Shown piece after piece: positions 8,781-17,586 of a DNA stretch of 64,000 nt. The notes below the pieces were generated by a model. It saw only the letters and a list, made by a program, of their open reading frames with translations, ran no database searches and was not told where the DNA came from. This stretch comes from Leptospiraceae bacterium (lineage in GTDB: Bacteria > Spirochaetota > Leptospiria > Leptospirales > Leptospiraceae). How positions within the stretch are numbered: position 1 is the stretch's first letter; each line of letters opens with the position of its first letter. The stretch lies in assembly GCA_022402465.1 (NCBI GenBank), contig JAKRSH010000031.1, positions 62,001 through 126,000 of the forward strand, read 5' to 3'. The translations under genes and the position numbers were made by a program.

Positions 8781-9797
8781 TTAATTTTTCTCTTCTAACT
8801 TTTTAACACGCTTCATTAAATCAGGTAAATCACCTAGGACAGAAGATACTCTTAGCATTTCTGTTGCATTTCTTGCAGGAATACCAAAATACATTCCCTT
8901 TTCTTCAGTGTCCTTGGTAACGCCCGTTAGTCCCATTATTAAGCTACCTTTCTTAAGAGTTATGTGCTCAGCGATAGCACATTGGCCACCAACCATTACA
9001 TAATCTTCCACAACAACTCCACCAGCAAATCCAGCAGTTCCAGCAGCGTAGACATATCTTCCTATCCTACAGTTATGTCCTATATGAACATGGTCATCGA
9101 TTTTGGTATGCTCTCCAACACTAGTTGTTTCAATTGCAGCTCGGTCTATAGTACAATTTGCACCAATTTCAACATGATCCGCTATTTCAACATTTCCAAT
9201 TTGTGGAATTTTATGTCTTTCCCCAGAAACATCAATAAAGCCAAAACCATCGGCTCCAATGGTAGTATTGGAATGTAGGATACAATGTGAGCCTATTTTG
9301 CATCGGTAGCCTATAACAACATTTCCTCGAATGACAGTATTTTCTCCAATTTCTGAATAAGGTTCCAAAATTGTGTGTGGATGAATAATGCTATTATCTC
9401 CAATTTTCACACCTTCCATAATAACTGCAAAATCCATAACTGTCACATTTTTACCAAGGCTTGCAGTGGGATGAATGGAGGATCTTTCAGAGATTCCTTG
9501 GGGATAGTGAGAAGGTTGCTCAAAAATTCCCAATAATTTAGCAAAAGTTAATTTAACAAGCTTTTCGTCAGCGATTAATCCATTCGCAAATTCTGATTTT
9601 AGTTTGTCAGTTGTTAATACAATATTGATAGATTTCGCTTGGCTATTTTTCTCAAGGACTTTTTTGGAGGTAACAAGATAGATAGCTGAATCGAGAATCG
9701 GTGTAGGAAAAGCCAAGTCTCTTATTGCTGTGACTTCTTGATTTTCATCCCCAAAGAAAGTAGTTCCAAGTTTGTCTGATAGTTCTTTTAGTTTCAT
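8781..9797 (-). CDS. lpxD: UDP-3-O-acylglucosamine N-acyltransferase
   Basis: Third step of lipid A synthesis: N-acylation of the UDP-(3-O-acyl)-aminosugar from acyl-ACP. The N-terminal uridine-binding domain (~1-100) is followed by a left-handed beta-helix of hexapeptide repeats (~105-300) and a C-terminal helix ending in coiled-coil-like KRVKKLEEK. The catalytic His is H241 in VHIGHNCRIG (E. coli H239). 338 residues is normal. GAGG lies upstream of ATG 9797. It is co-directional with the Hpt gene 25 nt upstream, an unusual partner, while lpxA is divergent. Confidence 0.95.
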   Translation of the reverse strand: MKLKELSDKLGTTFFGDENQEVTAIRDLAFPTPILDSAIYLVTSKKVLEKNSQAKSINIVLTTDKLKSEFANGLIADEKLVKLTFAKLLGIFEQPSHYPQGISERSSIHPTASLGKNVTVMDFAVIMEGVKIGDNSIIHPHTILEPYSEIGENTVIRGNVVIGYRCKIGSHCILHSNTTIGADGFGFIDVSGERHKIPQIGNVEIADHVEIGANCTIDRAAIETTSVGEHTKIDDHVHIGHNCRIGRYVYAAGTAGFAGGVVVEDYVMVGGQCAIAEHITLKKGSLIMGLTGVTKDTEEKGMYFGIPARNATEMLRVSSVLGDLPDLMKRVKKLEEKN

Positions 9798-9822
9798 TTC
9801 GCCTCAAATTAAATATATTGAA

Positions 9823-10161
9823 TCATTTTGTAATAATTTCTTGTTTGGTCTGTTCCCAAACTACAACTAAAGATTGAGTAATCTGAAAAGCTTCATCCGG
9901 AAGATCTTGTTGTAGAAGGCCTTCTGCTTTCAGTACTAAATCATAAAGATCCATTAAACCAAAATTGCTTGCAACTCCTTTGATCTGGTGGATTTCAGAT
10001 TTGAATTTAATTGCATCTCTCAATTCAGAGTAAGATGATATGTTCTTGATCCTCTCTTCCATGTTGGAAACCAAAGTATCAATCATATCTTTGAGCCAAG
10101 CCTTATCTTCGTCACTGTCTGAATCTATTAAAGAATTAATTCTATTCCAATCAATTAACAA
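9823..10161 (-). CDS. Single-domain Hpt (histidine phosphotransfer) protein
   Basis: The Hpt signature H-x-x-K-G-x-x-S-N-F-G is present (IHQIKGVASNFG; phospho-His H58 with this start), in an all-helical protein of about 112 residues. Such proteins relay phosphate between response regulators and hybrid kinases. No kinase or receiver protein lies beside it. The reading frame stays open to 10254, but I prefer the TTG at 10161, which has GTGAGG five bases upstream. The longer version would add a hydrophobic stretch not expected in an Hpt protein and leave only 8 nt to the divergent lpxA. The gene precedes lpxD in the same transcription unit. Confidence 0.8.
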   Translation of the reverse strand: MLIDWNRINSLIDSDSDEDKAWLKDMIDTLVSNMEERIKNISSYSELRDAIKFKSEIHQIKGVASNFGLMDLYDLVLKAEGLLQQDLPDEAFQITQSLVVVWEQTKQEIITK

Positions 10162-10262
10162 ATTGTCCTCACTTTCTGAAAGTACTAATAAAAAATCTTC
10201 CAAAGGAAACAACAAGTGAAAAATTGTTGCAATTAGTTTTAGCGTAAAAGACAACTCTATCT

Positions 10263-11078
10263 ATGAGTATTCATCCTACAGCCATAGTTCACAAAGGTGC
10301 CCAGGTTCATGAAAATGCCGTTGTTGGTCCATTTTGCATCGTAGAAGATCGTGTGGTTCTCGGAGAGGGAAGCCATCTCCATTCCCACGTTGTCCTTCAT
10401 ACAGGAGCCATAATTGGAAAAAATAACCAAATCTACCAAGGGGCTTCCCTTGGAGGATTGCCTCAAGATTTGAGTTTTAAACCAGAAACTGAAACCCAAA
10501 TTATCATTGGGGATGGGAATACCATTCGTGAAGGTGCAATTTTTCATAGAGGAACTAAGAAAGAGACTCCAACAACCATTGGAAACAACAATTACCTCAT
10601 GGGAAATATCCACTTGGCTCATGATGTAAAGATGGGAAATAACAACATTATTGTTCAGAACTCCATAGTCGCTGGAGTTGTTGAAATTGGTTCCTACGTA
10701 TTTGTCTCTGGTTTAGTTGCCATTCATCAATTTGCAAAAGTCGGTGACTATGCTATGCTTGCAGGATGTAGTAAGATAGTAAAAGATGTTCCTCCTTACT
10801 CAACCATAGATGGCAATCCAGCTACTGTAATCGGTTTAAATTCAGTAGGCTTAAAGAGGGCAGGTCTTTCTCCAGAGACAAGAGCTGCCATTAAATCTGC
10901 TTATAAAATCATTTACCATAAAGGAATGAACATTAAACAAGCCTTAGCTGAACTTAAAACTTTAAATTCACCTTTTCCGGAAATAGAATATATAATCCAA
11001 TTTTTTGAAAAATCCAAACGAGGCGTAACTGCTCACCGCAAAATTGGATCAGGGGCTTCTTCAGAAAGTGATGAGTAA
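10263..11078 (+). CDS. lpxA: UDP-N-acetylglucosamine acyltransferase
   Basis: First step of lipid A synthesis: acylation of UDP-GlcNAc or, as known in Leptospira, its 3-amino analogue. The hexapeptide beta-helix runs from residue 1 to ~190, followed by a helical C-terminal domain (~195-260). The catalytic His is H120 in NIHLAHDVKMG (E. coli H125). IHQFAKVGDYAMLAG and GNPATVIGLN are standard LpxA segments. 271 residues is normal. There is no Shine-Dalgarno before ATG 10263. The 3' end overlaps galE by 8 nt. Confidence 0.95.
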   Translation: MSIHPTAIVHKGAQVHENAVVGPFCIVEDRVVLGEGSHLHSHVVLHTGAIIGKNNQIYQGASLGGLPQDLSFKPETETQIIIGDGNTIREGAIFHRGTKKETPTTIGNNNYLMGNIHLAHDVKMGNNNIIVQNSIVAGVVEIGSYVFVSGLVAIHQFAKVGDYAMLAGCSKIVKDVPPYSTIDGNPATVIGLNSVGLKRAGLSPETRAAIKSAYKIIYHKGMNIKQALAELKTLNSPFPEIEYIIQFFEKSKRGVTAHRKIGSGASSESDE

Positions 11079-12054
11079 ATTGAAAGTATTAGTAACAGGC
11101 GGAGCTGGGTACATAGGCTCGCATATTGTTTTAGAATTAAATAGACTCGGTCATGAGGTTTTAATTGTTGATGATATGCAGAAAGGGAATGAAAAGAATT
11201 TATTTCCTCAAAATCAGTTCATATTAGGTGAGATCCAAGATCCTAAAGTATTAGATAAGGTTTTTTCTCAAAATATAGATGCAGTTTTTCATTTTGCAGC
11301 ATGGAAGGCAGCTGGTGAGTCTATGACAGATCCTGCTAAATATACTTTGAATAATTTGAATGGAACCTTTTCACTTTTGGCAGCTATGGATAAGGTTGGT
11401 TGTAAGAATTTTATTTTTTCCTCTTCTGCTGCAGTTTATGGATCACCCGAATATCTGCCCATAGACGAGTATCATCCAAATAAACCAGAGAATTACTACG
11501 GTTATACTAAGCTTTGCATAGAGGAAAATTTAAAATGGTATGACAAATTGAAGGGAATGAAATTTGCTGCTCTTCGTTATTTTAATGCTGCTGGTTATGA
11601 TCCACAAGGACGTATCCTTGGTTTGGAAAGAACTCCCGCAAATCTTCTTCCTATTATTATGGAAGTTGCTGTCGGCGAAAGGACTTCCTTGCAAATTTAT
11701 GGTGATGATTATGAGACACCGGATGGAACATGTATTCGTGATTACATTCATGTGAGTGATTTAGCTAGTGCTCATGTTCTGGCTCTTGATAAAATTCGGG
11801 AGACCGATGAATCTATTATTATAAATTTAGGTTCAGAAAATGGTTATTCGGTATTGGAGATGACAGAACTCGCTAGAAAAATCACAAAACAAGCAATCCC
11901 CATTGAAATCGTTGCAAGGCGTGCAGGAGATCCAGCTAAGCTTTTAGCATCTTCTAGTAAGGCGAAGGCTTTATTGAATTGGCAGCCACAATATTCATCG
12001 GCTGAAACTTTAATTCAAAGTATGTGGGATGTTTATAAGAATAATTTTAAATAA
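11071..12054 (+). CDS. galE: UDP-glucose 4-epimerase
   Basis: Extended short-chain dehydrogenase that interconverts UDP-glucose and UDP-galactose (or the N-acetyl forms) using bound NAD. The nucleotide loop TGGAGYIGSH is at the N-terminus, with FSSSAAVYG, the catalytic YYGYTK (Tyr-x3-Lys) and the GalE-specific RDYIHVSDLA. 327 residues. ATG 11071 overlaps the last eight bases of lpxA, so translation is coupled; an earlier TTG inside lpxA is less likely. Linkage to lpxA suggests supply of sugar nucleotides for lipopolysaccharide. Confidence 0.93.
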   Translation: MSKLKVLVTGGAGYIGSHIVLELNRLGHEVLIVDDMQKGNEKNLFPQNQFILGEIQDPKVLDKVFSQNIDAVFHFAAWKAAGESMTDPAKYTLNNLNGTFSLLAAMDKVGCKNFIFSSSAAVYGSPEYLPIDEYHPNKPENYYGYTKLCIEENLKWYDKLKGMKFAALRYFNAAGYDPQGRILGLERTPANLLPIIMEVAVGERTSLQIYGDDYETPDGTCIRDYIHVSDLASAHVLALDKIRETDESIIINLGSENGYSVLEMTELARKITKQAIPIEIVARRAGDPAKLLASSSKAKALLNWQPQYSSAETLIQSMWDVYKNNFK

Positions 12055-12084
12055 GAATATTCTTTTTTGAAAAGTATTCTTATT
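12050..12084. terminator. Bidirectional hairpin between galE and the VanY-like gene
   Basis: AATAAGAATA (12050-12059) pairs with TATTCTTATT (12075-12084), with a second nested stem CTTTT/AAAAG (12062-12066 and 12070-12074). Its right arm ends at the first base of the convergent gene's stop codon. The flanking T-runs are modest on both strands. Confidence 0.6.
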
Positions 12085-12878
12085 TATTTACATTCACTAG
12101 AAATTTCGGAAACATAATCCAAAGCTTTAGAATTCATAATTTCTACACCATTGTATCCAGATAATTGTAAGGATTTTGATTGGTATTCTGAAATCCACAT
12201 TTTTCGAAGTGAACTGGATATAGGTTTATAGGACCAATGCCATTTTTCTTCTTCGTATCCTTTGTTGTTTCTCAAAGATTTCGCATTATAAGGTTGACAA
12301 AAACCAAATCTTTTGGCATTAGCGCTGAGCCATGAGTATATTTCAAAACCTTTGCCACCTTTCTCAAAATAAGAATTTTCTAAAGCATTCAAATCCAAAT
12401 CTGTACCCCAATGGTGCCTGGAAGTACCTGGAGCGCTAGAAAATTCTAGAATCAAATCAACGATTTCTTCGGGTGTTTTGCCTTTTACAGTTTCTCTCAT
12501 CTTTCTTTGCCCTGAGTATTTTGCCTCCCAGATAGATTTCTGTTGGTTGAAACTTCTAAAACTAGATACAAGAAAAATCGACTGCCTAGAATCTTTACTC
12601 TTTTCTCTCTCGTAAGCAGCGACCATAGCTGTCCATTGTTTAGCAACTTCTGGTAAAAGGTAATGATTCTTAGTTCCTGAAATATCTTTTAATTCTGTAT
12701 GAACAGAAGATGCTTCGTATCTACCTGTTAGGTAGTTGATCTTCCCACTAGCTTGCAAAAAAATACTATCGAGGTTGGAAGATTTTTGTTCTTGAGCAGA
12801 AGGTTGTTGTTCTGTGTAACAAAATGTAACCAAGAGAAATAAAAAAATTATAAATCTTTGCTTAGGGATATGCTTCAT
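12084..12878 (-). CDS. D-alanyl-D-alanine carboxypeptidase, VanY family
   Basis: Zinc peptidase acting on peptidoglycan stem peptides in the periplasm. After a signal sequence (residues ~8-21), the metal and catalytic motifs are S-R-H155-H-W-G-T-D-L-D162 and K-W-H214-W-S-Y, which is the VanY/LAS pattern. SSFRSFNQQKSIW is the family's substrate-side helix. I took ATG 12878 because it places the signal peptide at the N-terminus; the frame is open to 12950 but would bury it. The protein is 264 residues. The lipobox is poor (VTFC), so cleavage by signal peptidase I or an N-terminal anchor is possible. It diverges from a small lipoprotein gene. Confidence 0.88.
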   Translation of the reverse strand: MKHIPKQRFIIFLFLLVTFCYTEQQPSAQEQKSSNLDSIFLQASGKINYLTGRYEASSVHTELKDISGTKNHYLLPEVAKQWTAMVAAYEREKSKDSRQSIFLVSSFRSFNQQKSIWEAKYSGQRKMRETVKGKTPEEIVDLILEFSSAPGTSRHHWGTDLDLNALENSYFEKGGKGFEIYSWLSANAKRFGFCQPYNAKSLRNNKGYEEEKWHWSYKPISSSLRKMWISEYQSKSLQLSGYNGVEIMNSKALDYVSEISSECK

Positions 12879-12968
12879 GGTTTCGCCTTTTTTAAATTGG
12901 AAATTAATTTTTAGTGTATTTTTGAACTTCAATAAGCATCTTTGACACAAGAAGAGGTTTATACAATT

Positions 12969-13322
12969 ATGAAAAAGAAACTAAGTTTATTTATCATTCT
13001 TTTGACAGTATCAAACTGTTATATATTTGACACAATCAATTTTACATACCCTTGGAATGGTGTTATAAAAGGCGACGAAGCAAAAGACCAAATCTATACT
13101 TCAGCCTTAATTGGAGTGGCAGCAGATAGAGATGATGCAGACGATTTAATAGCTTTGGTATCTGCACAATTGACCGGTATTAATGATAGTAGATACTATC
13201 TAAAAGAAGATATTGATAAATGCGCAAACGACGCATTGTTAATCAACTTCATTACTGTTGATATTGGTGGATATACTTGTGAGGCTCGTGAGAGAAAGAT
13301 CATCATAGATCCAGTTCTTTAG
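12969..13322 (+). CDS. Small Leptospira-type lipoprotein with YY...C motif
   Basis: 117 residues. The signal peptide MKKKLSLFIILLTVSNC gives a lipobox with Cys17. The mature part contains SRYYLKEDIDKC and several Asp-rich turns. It resembles the Leptospira-restricted lipoproteins defined by a YY...C motif (I recall this as TIGR04452; the match is from memory). ATG 12969 gives a complete signal peptide, with AGAGG 11 nt upstream. The function is unknown. A strong hairpin follows between this gene and recG. Confidence 0.78.
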   Translation: MKKKLSLFIILLTVSNCYIFDTINFTYPWNGVIKGDEAKDQIYTSALIGVAADRDDADDLIALVSAQLTGINDSRYYLKEDIDKCANDALLINFITVDIGGYTCEARERKIIIDPVL

Positions 13323-13383
13323 ATACAGAATTTCCTATTAGATATGTAAATTCAGAATCATTTACTATTCTAATATAGAGTAA

Positions 13384-13418
13384 CTAAAAACCCTAGAGCT
13401 TTGCTTTAGGGTTTTTAG
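13384..13418. terminator. Bidirectional Rho-independent terminator (lipoprotein / recG)
   Basis: A 16-bp stem (13384-13399 with 13403-13418, one G-U pair) has a 3-nt loop. The core is AAAAACCC...GGGTTTTT, so both strands end in a T-run. The recG stop codon (13415-13417) lies inside the right arm. Confidence 0.9.
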
Positions 13419-15490
13419 TTTGTAAATAAGATTCTGCCTTCTTGGAAACGATTTCGAATTTCATTTTTTTCTAAACTACCTGGCTCCCCAAATTGAAGTG
13501 CATCTTCACGTGCTTCTTTGAGCAATTGGTCATCTTCCTGGATATTTGCTATCTTAAACTCTGGTAGACCACTTTGTCTGAGTCCAAGTAGCTCGCCTGG
13601 TCCTCGGATCTTTAGATCTATTTCGGATAGTGCGAATCCATCTTCAGTTTCACATAAAGCTGTTAGTCTATCCTTGGCATCGGATGATACATTTTTATTC
13701 GTTAACAGGATACAGAAACTCTTATGGTGTCCCCTACCGACTCTCCCTCTTAGCTGATGCAATTGACTTAAACCAAAGCGATCAGCATGCTCTACGACCA
13801 AAACAGTTGCATTGGGCACATCAACTCCCACTTCAACTACAGTGGTAGTTACTAAAATATGGATATGCCCTTTTTTGAAATCATCCATAACTTTAGATTT
13901 TTCCAAGTTTTTCATTTTACCATGCAATAATCCAAGCTTCAAATCAGGAAACACATTGAGTCTTAAATCCTCAAAAGATGAAATGCAAGAATTTAAATCT
14001 AGCTTTTCTGATTCTTCCACCAATGGATAAACGATATAGCACTGCCTTCCTTGCTCGATATATTTTCGAATGGAATTGTAAATTCCAGGTTTCTTATCTT
14101 CGAAAAACCATCTTGTATCTATAGCTTGCCTGCCAGCAGGTTTATTTCGCATAACAACCATTTCTAAATCACCATAAAGTGTTAAACAAAGTGTACGTGG
14201 GATGGGTGTTGCTGTCATAGCTAGAATATCTGGATTTTTACCTTTGGAGCGAATATTCTCTCTTTGTTCTACCCCAAATTTATGCTGTTCATCGATGATG
14301 ACCAAGCCAAGATCTTTAAATTGAATATCTTCTTGGAAGAGAGAATGAGTTCCTATAGCAATTAAAGTCTCACCATTTTTAAATCTGTAAAGTTTGTCTG
14401 CGCGAATTTTTTTCGGTTCACCACCCAACAAAAGTTCAACATTTAGAAAGGGAAGATTCCCTAAATACTTTAAGATAGTATAATAGTGTTGCCTTGCTAG
14501 AATTTCAGTTGGGGCGAGAAAGACTACTTGGATATTATTATCAGTGTAATGGAAGGCTATAGAGAGGGCGGTGAGAGTCTTACCAGAACCTACATCACCT
14601 TGTAGTAAGCATGCCATAGGACGATCTGAAGAAGTATACTTTTTTATAGATTCAATTGCATTTAATTGATCCGTTGTTAGCTGAAATGGAAGATTGCTAA
14701 CTAATTTATTATATGATTCTGATTTAGGTAAGGGCCAAAGTTCTCTTTGGATTTGCCTTCGTAGATTCATCTTATAGAGAAGTAATAATTGGAAGAAGAA
14801 GAACTCTTCATACTTTAATCTTTGGCAAGCATGCTCCCAAGACTCGAGGCTATCAGGAAAATGGATTTGCCGTAAGGCTTCTGATCTAGGTAGAAGTTTC
14901 CTTTTCGTGATGATTTTCTTGGGAAGAACCTCCGGAATGTCGAGTTTGGATTCAAGTATTTGTCCTATGATTCTTCGAAATCCTCTCGAATCCAAGCCTT
15001 CTCGTTTGAGAGATTCATTGGATGGATATAAGGGTACAATTCGTCCAACATGAAGTAAGTTCTCAGAGTCCTTGGAATCTGATTCAGGATCAAGAATTTC
15101 AAAATCAGGATGAACGATCTGAAAGCCTTTAAAGTATTCTAATCTACCCGTTATTACTAAATTAAGATTTTTCGTTAGTTGCTTTTGGAAGAAATTAGCA
15201 CCTTTGAAGAATACTAAATTAATCCTTTCATTGTTTTTTGTTCTAAATCCTACTATAAGCCTAGATGTCTTTCCATGTGCTAAATAAGAATCTATAATAT
15301 TACCTACTAAGGTTACGGTTTGTCCTTGGGAAAGTATAATTTGTTCAGTTAGAGATCGGTCTAGGTATCTTCTAGGGAAGTAGTATAATAAATCTGATAT
15401 CGTTTGAAGTCCATTGCTTGTTAAGGTATCTTGTCTCTTGGGGCCTATACCTTTTAAGGAAGAGAGCGGATCACCTAAAAGCAATTTCAT
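13415..15490 (-). CDS. recG: ATP-dependent DNA helicase RecG
   Basis: Superfamily 2 helicase that reverses stalled replication forks and branch-migrates Holliday junctions. The N-terminal wedge/OB domain (~1-170) is followed by the helicase core. Walker A is GDVGSGKT (298-305), motif II is DEQH (400-403), motif III is MTATPIPRTL, and motifs V-VI include HQLRGRVGRG. GIGPKR near residue 15 is the usual N-terminal signature. 691 residues is normal. The ATG overlaps the upstream stop by one base (TAATG), so it is coupled to the zinc-ribbon gene. It is the last gene of a four-gene minus-strand operon. Confidence 0.96.
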   Translation of the reverse strand: MKLLLGDPLSSLKGIGPKRQDTLTSNGLQTISDLLYYFPRRYLDRSLTEQIILSQGQTVTLVGNIIDSYLAHGKTSRLIVGFRTKNNERINLVFFKGANFFQKQLTKNLNLVITGRLEYFKGFQIVHPDFEILDPESDSKDSENLLHVGRIVPLYPSNESLKREGLDSRGFRRIIGQILESKLDIPEVLPKKIITKRKLLPRSEALRQIHFPDSLESWEHACQRLKYEEFFFFQLLLLYKMNLRRQIQRELWPLPKSESYNKLVSNLPFQLTTDQLNAIESIKKYTSSDRPMACLLQGDVGSGKTLTALSIAFHYTDNNIQVVFLAPTEILARQHYYTILKYLGNLPFLNVELLLGGEPKKIRADKLYRFKNGETLIAIGTHSLFQEDIQFKDLGLVIIDEQHKFGVEQRENIRSKGKNPDILAMTATPIPRTLCLTLYGDLEMVVMRNKPAGRQAIDTRWFFEDKKPGIYNSIRKYIEQGRQCYIVYPLVEESEKLDLNSCISSFEDLRLNVFPDLKLGLLHGKMKNLEKSKVMDDFKKGHIHILVTTTVVEVGVDVPNATVLVVEHADRFGLSQLHQLRGRVGRGHHKSFCILLTNKNVSSDAKDRLTALCETEDGFALSEIDLKIRGPGELLGLRQSGLPEFKIANIQEDDQLLKEAREDALQFGEPGSLEKNEIRNRFQEGRILFTN

Positions 15491-15861
15491 TACAATCCAT
15501 CCAATTCTTTTAATTCATTGGACATGCTAGTTGAGTTGAACTCACCTAAGTAACAGTATTTGCAACCATAAATATGAGCTTGGCGTTTGCCTTCCGAGTT
15601 GATCTGGTCTGAGATTGAGGCATAGAGATATTCTTCTTTCTTTAGTAAGGTACCACAAGCAGGACAGACTCTTGGCCTTGGGACATTGGGATCCCAGTTT
15701 TTATTATAGATTTTTCTTGGGTCTGCTGATTTGAATTTGCTTTCTTCCTTATCTCGCTTGGCTTGTGATCTGTCTATTGCGTTATTATCATAAGCCGCAA
15801 GCACATAGATGAAAAATGCTGCTGCAGCTAAAACTCCAACTAAGGTAAGGAAGGTTGTCAT
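15490..15861 (-). CDS. Small membrane protein with zinc-ribbon motif
   Basis: Not assigned to a named family. 123 residues: one N-terminal transmembrane helix (~5-24), a charged linker, then CPACG (~67-71) and CKYC (~99-102). These two Cys pairs about 30 residues apart are typical of a treble-clef or zinc ribbon. The zinc domain is probably cytoplasmic if the N-terminus faces out. Both ends overlap neighbours by one base (TAATG at each junction), so expression is locked to the metallophosphoesterase and recG. A role in DNA repair is only suggested by position. Confidence 0.75.
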   Translation of the reverse strand: MTTFLTLVGVLAAAAFFIYVLAAYDNNAIDRSQAKRDKEESKFKSADPRKIYNKNWDPNVPRPRVCPACGTLLKKEEYLYASISDQINSEGKRQAHIYGCKYCYLGEFNSTSMSNELKELDGL

Positions 15862-16862
15862 TACTTTCTCACGAAGCTTTCAATATCTACATCTGAGTCA
15901 GGGTGAAGATTTTTACCAACTAAGCCTTCTTCGTCGTTGCTAATGTTCATTAGGCAAATGTTTTCGCCTTCTCGCATTCTATTTAGATTAACTTGCCTTA
16001 CCCTCTTGTTTTCGATAAGAACTTCTGCATAATAACCACCATACTGAAATCCTGCAATCGAATCCACTGCTCCAAAATTGGATGGATTCAGAAAGATTGT
16101 ATTTTTCTTTCGAATGATACCTTGGTCCTCATGAACATGCCCAGACACAACTAAAGCAGGCTCGTTGTCTTCCAAATAATTTCGAATACCTTGGGATCCA
16201 ACATGGCCTATACCAGGAATTTTATCCAAGTATCCATAGGCTGGATTGTGGATTACACAAATATCAGGTTTTTCTTCTTCAAAGAAATCTCCAGGTTCGC
16301 TGTAGTTCTTTCCATTTTTCAAGTATTCATGAAATACAACAGCTAACTTCTCTGGTATGCCAGAAGTAGGAATAGGTGCTCCACCGTATCCAGAAAATTT
16401 TAAACCAAGAAGATCAAACGATTTTCTATGCAAGTCTCTTTCATACAATGCAGTATACTGAAGATCAATGTCATAGTTGCCAGGTAAGGTGAGAACGGGT
16501 GACTTCGAATACTTTTGAATTAAGGCTTCGATGAGAGCATACTTTTCCTTCATGGTTTTAGCGGCTCTTTGGAATAAATCTCGGTATTGTATGGCTTTGT
16601 CAAAAAGTTCTTTAGTATACTTATTAGGGAAGCGAATGATTTTTGTTGCAAAATCAAATGGCTTTAATTCTTCATTGCCTGAGTTCATCATAGCGTAAAA
16701 ATCTTCTTGAAGCCCACAAAAGTCTATGATCCTGTTTTCATTGAAGAAGGCTTTATAAATTATATCACCTGAGAAAAGATACAGATCAGCTTCTGTTTCT
16801 GTAAGAATTCTTTTTAAACCAGGCAAGCCATCATGGATATCAGTAAGATAAATAATTTTCAT
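15861..16862 (-). CDS. Calcineurin-like metallophosphoesterase
   Basis: 333 residues with the full two-metal phosphoesterase set: D-I-H near residue 8, SGD near 33, GNYD (the GN-H/D motif), I-H-N, and the C-terminal GHVHE. No signal peptide, so it is cytoplasmic. A ~75-residue helical insert lies between the second and third motifs. The substrate is unknown; the family includes nucleotide and phosphoprotein phosphatases and nucleases. GAGGTG precedes ATG 16862. It is second in an operon whose last gene is recG, so a DNA-related substrate is plausible but unproven. Confidence 0.87.
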   Translation of the reverse strand: MKIIYLTDIHDGLPGLKRILTETEADLYLFSGDIIYKAFFNENRIIDFCGLQEDFYAMMNSGNEELKPFDFATKIIRFPNKYTKELFDKAIQYRDLFQRAAKTMKEKYALIEALIQKYSKSPVLTLPGNYDIDLQYTALYERDLHRKSFDLLGLKFSGYGGAPIPTSGIPEKLAVVFHEYLKNGKNYSEPGDFFEEEKPDICVIHNPAYGYLDKIPGIGHVGSQGIRNYLEDNEPALVVSGHVHEDQGIIRKKNTIFLNPSNFGAVDSIAGFQYGGYYAEVLIENKRVRQVNLNRMREGENICLMNISNDEEGLVGKNLHPDSDVDIESFVRK

Positions 16863-16870
16863 AGAATGAA

Positions 16871-17527
16871 TTACACCTCACCATCATAACTAATCTTAAT
16901 GTACTCTGGTCCAAAGAAATCCATAAGAGGTTTCATGATAACAGAAGATTTTGCACCAAAATACATATTTCCATTATCGGGCAAGGCTGTAATCACATGA
17001 ATCTTACCTGCTATGGATGGAACTTGGTTTAGAAAATAATTTAAATTCAATTGAACTTCCCATTTAATCGGAGTTAATTTAAGTGTATTCGGAAAACCTC
17101 TTACTATTTTATTTAGAATTCTTTTCTTATGGATGGGATCAAAACGGGAGAAAAATCGAATAAAGTCCCATTTCTTCTTACCAGGATTATCAAGAGAATA
17201 TGCTGTAAATTTGAATCGAACTATATTATCTTCTACGTGAACCACTTTCAATCGAGCTTGGTAGTGTATTTTTTTGATGCGGAGAATTTTTGCCCAAAAA
17301 TATTTCCTTGGATTATAAATGCCTTCTAGACTGAGCTCACCAGATCTTGAATCAAGATTTAAGCTTTCAAGTTCTTCTGTTGGTTCAACAATTTTTTTCT
17401 GGATGTAGCGATCCAAATTCTTTAAGAAGAGAATCGCATGGTAATTGCTCTTCATCCCTGGCAGAGATTGGGTGGATTCCCAGAAAATTTTAACAGGATT
17501 TAACTTCAAAAGTTCATCTAAAATCAT
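16871..17527 (-). CDS. Hypothetical protein
   Basis: Not recognised. 218 residues, no signal peptide or membrane segment, rich in Lys, Phe, Tyr and Trp. It has alternating short strands in the centre ([22 protein letters not shown]), suggesting a beta-rich or START/lipocalin-like fold; this is a guess from the pattern. It is first in the operon leading to recG, 8 nt before the metallophosphoesterase, and diverges from gpsA over 59 nt. The ATG has no clear Shine-Dalgarno. Confidence 0.72.
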   Translation of the reverse strand: MILDELLKLNPVKIFWESTQSLPGMKSNYHAILFLKNLDRYIQKKIVEPTEELESLNLDSRSGELSLEGIYNPRKYFWAKILRIKKIHYQARLKVVHVEDNIVRFKFTAYSLDNPGKKKWDFIRFFSRFDPIHKKRILNKIVRGFPNTLKLTPIKWEVQLNLNYFLNQVPSIAGKIHVITALPDNGNMYFGAKSSVIMKPLMDFFGPEYIKISYDGEV

Positions 17528-17577
17528 CTATTTTTAAAATATTTTATGTTGCCATTTTGGAAAGCGAAATTAGAGTT

Positions 17578-17583
17578 TATAAT
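17578..17583 (+). promoter_or_regulatory. Consensus -10 box immediately before gpsA
   Basis: A perfect TATAAT ends only 3 nt before the gpsA ATG. No Shine-Dalgarno is seen, and no later in-frame Met could keep the dinucleotide fold. If used, it would give a leaderless transcript. The -35 candidates (TTTGGA at 17556) are weak. Confidence 0.4.
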
Positions 17584-17586
17584 CTA

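Noticed and set aside
9823-10254. Hpt gene extended to the TTG at 10254
   Set aside because: It lacks a ribosome site, adds an unexpected hydrophobic stretch, and nearly touches the divergent lpxA; TTG 10161 has GTGAGG at good spacing.
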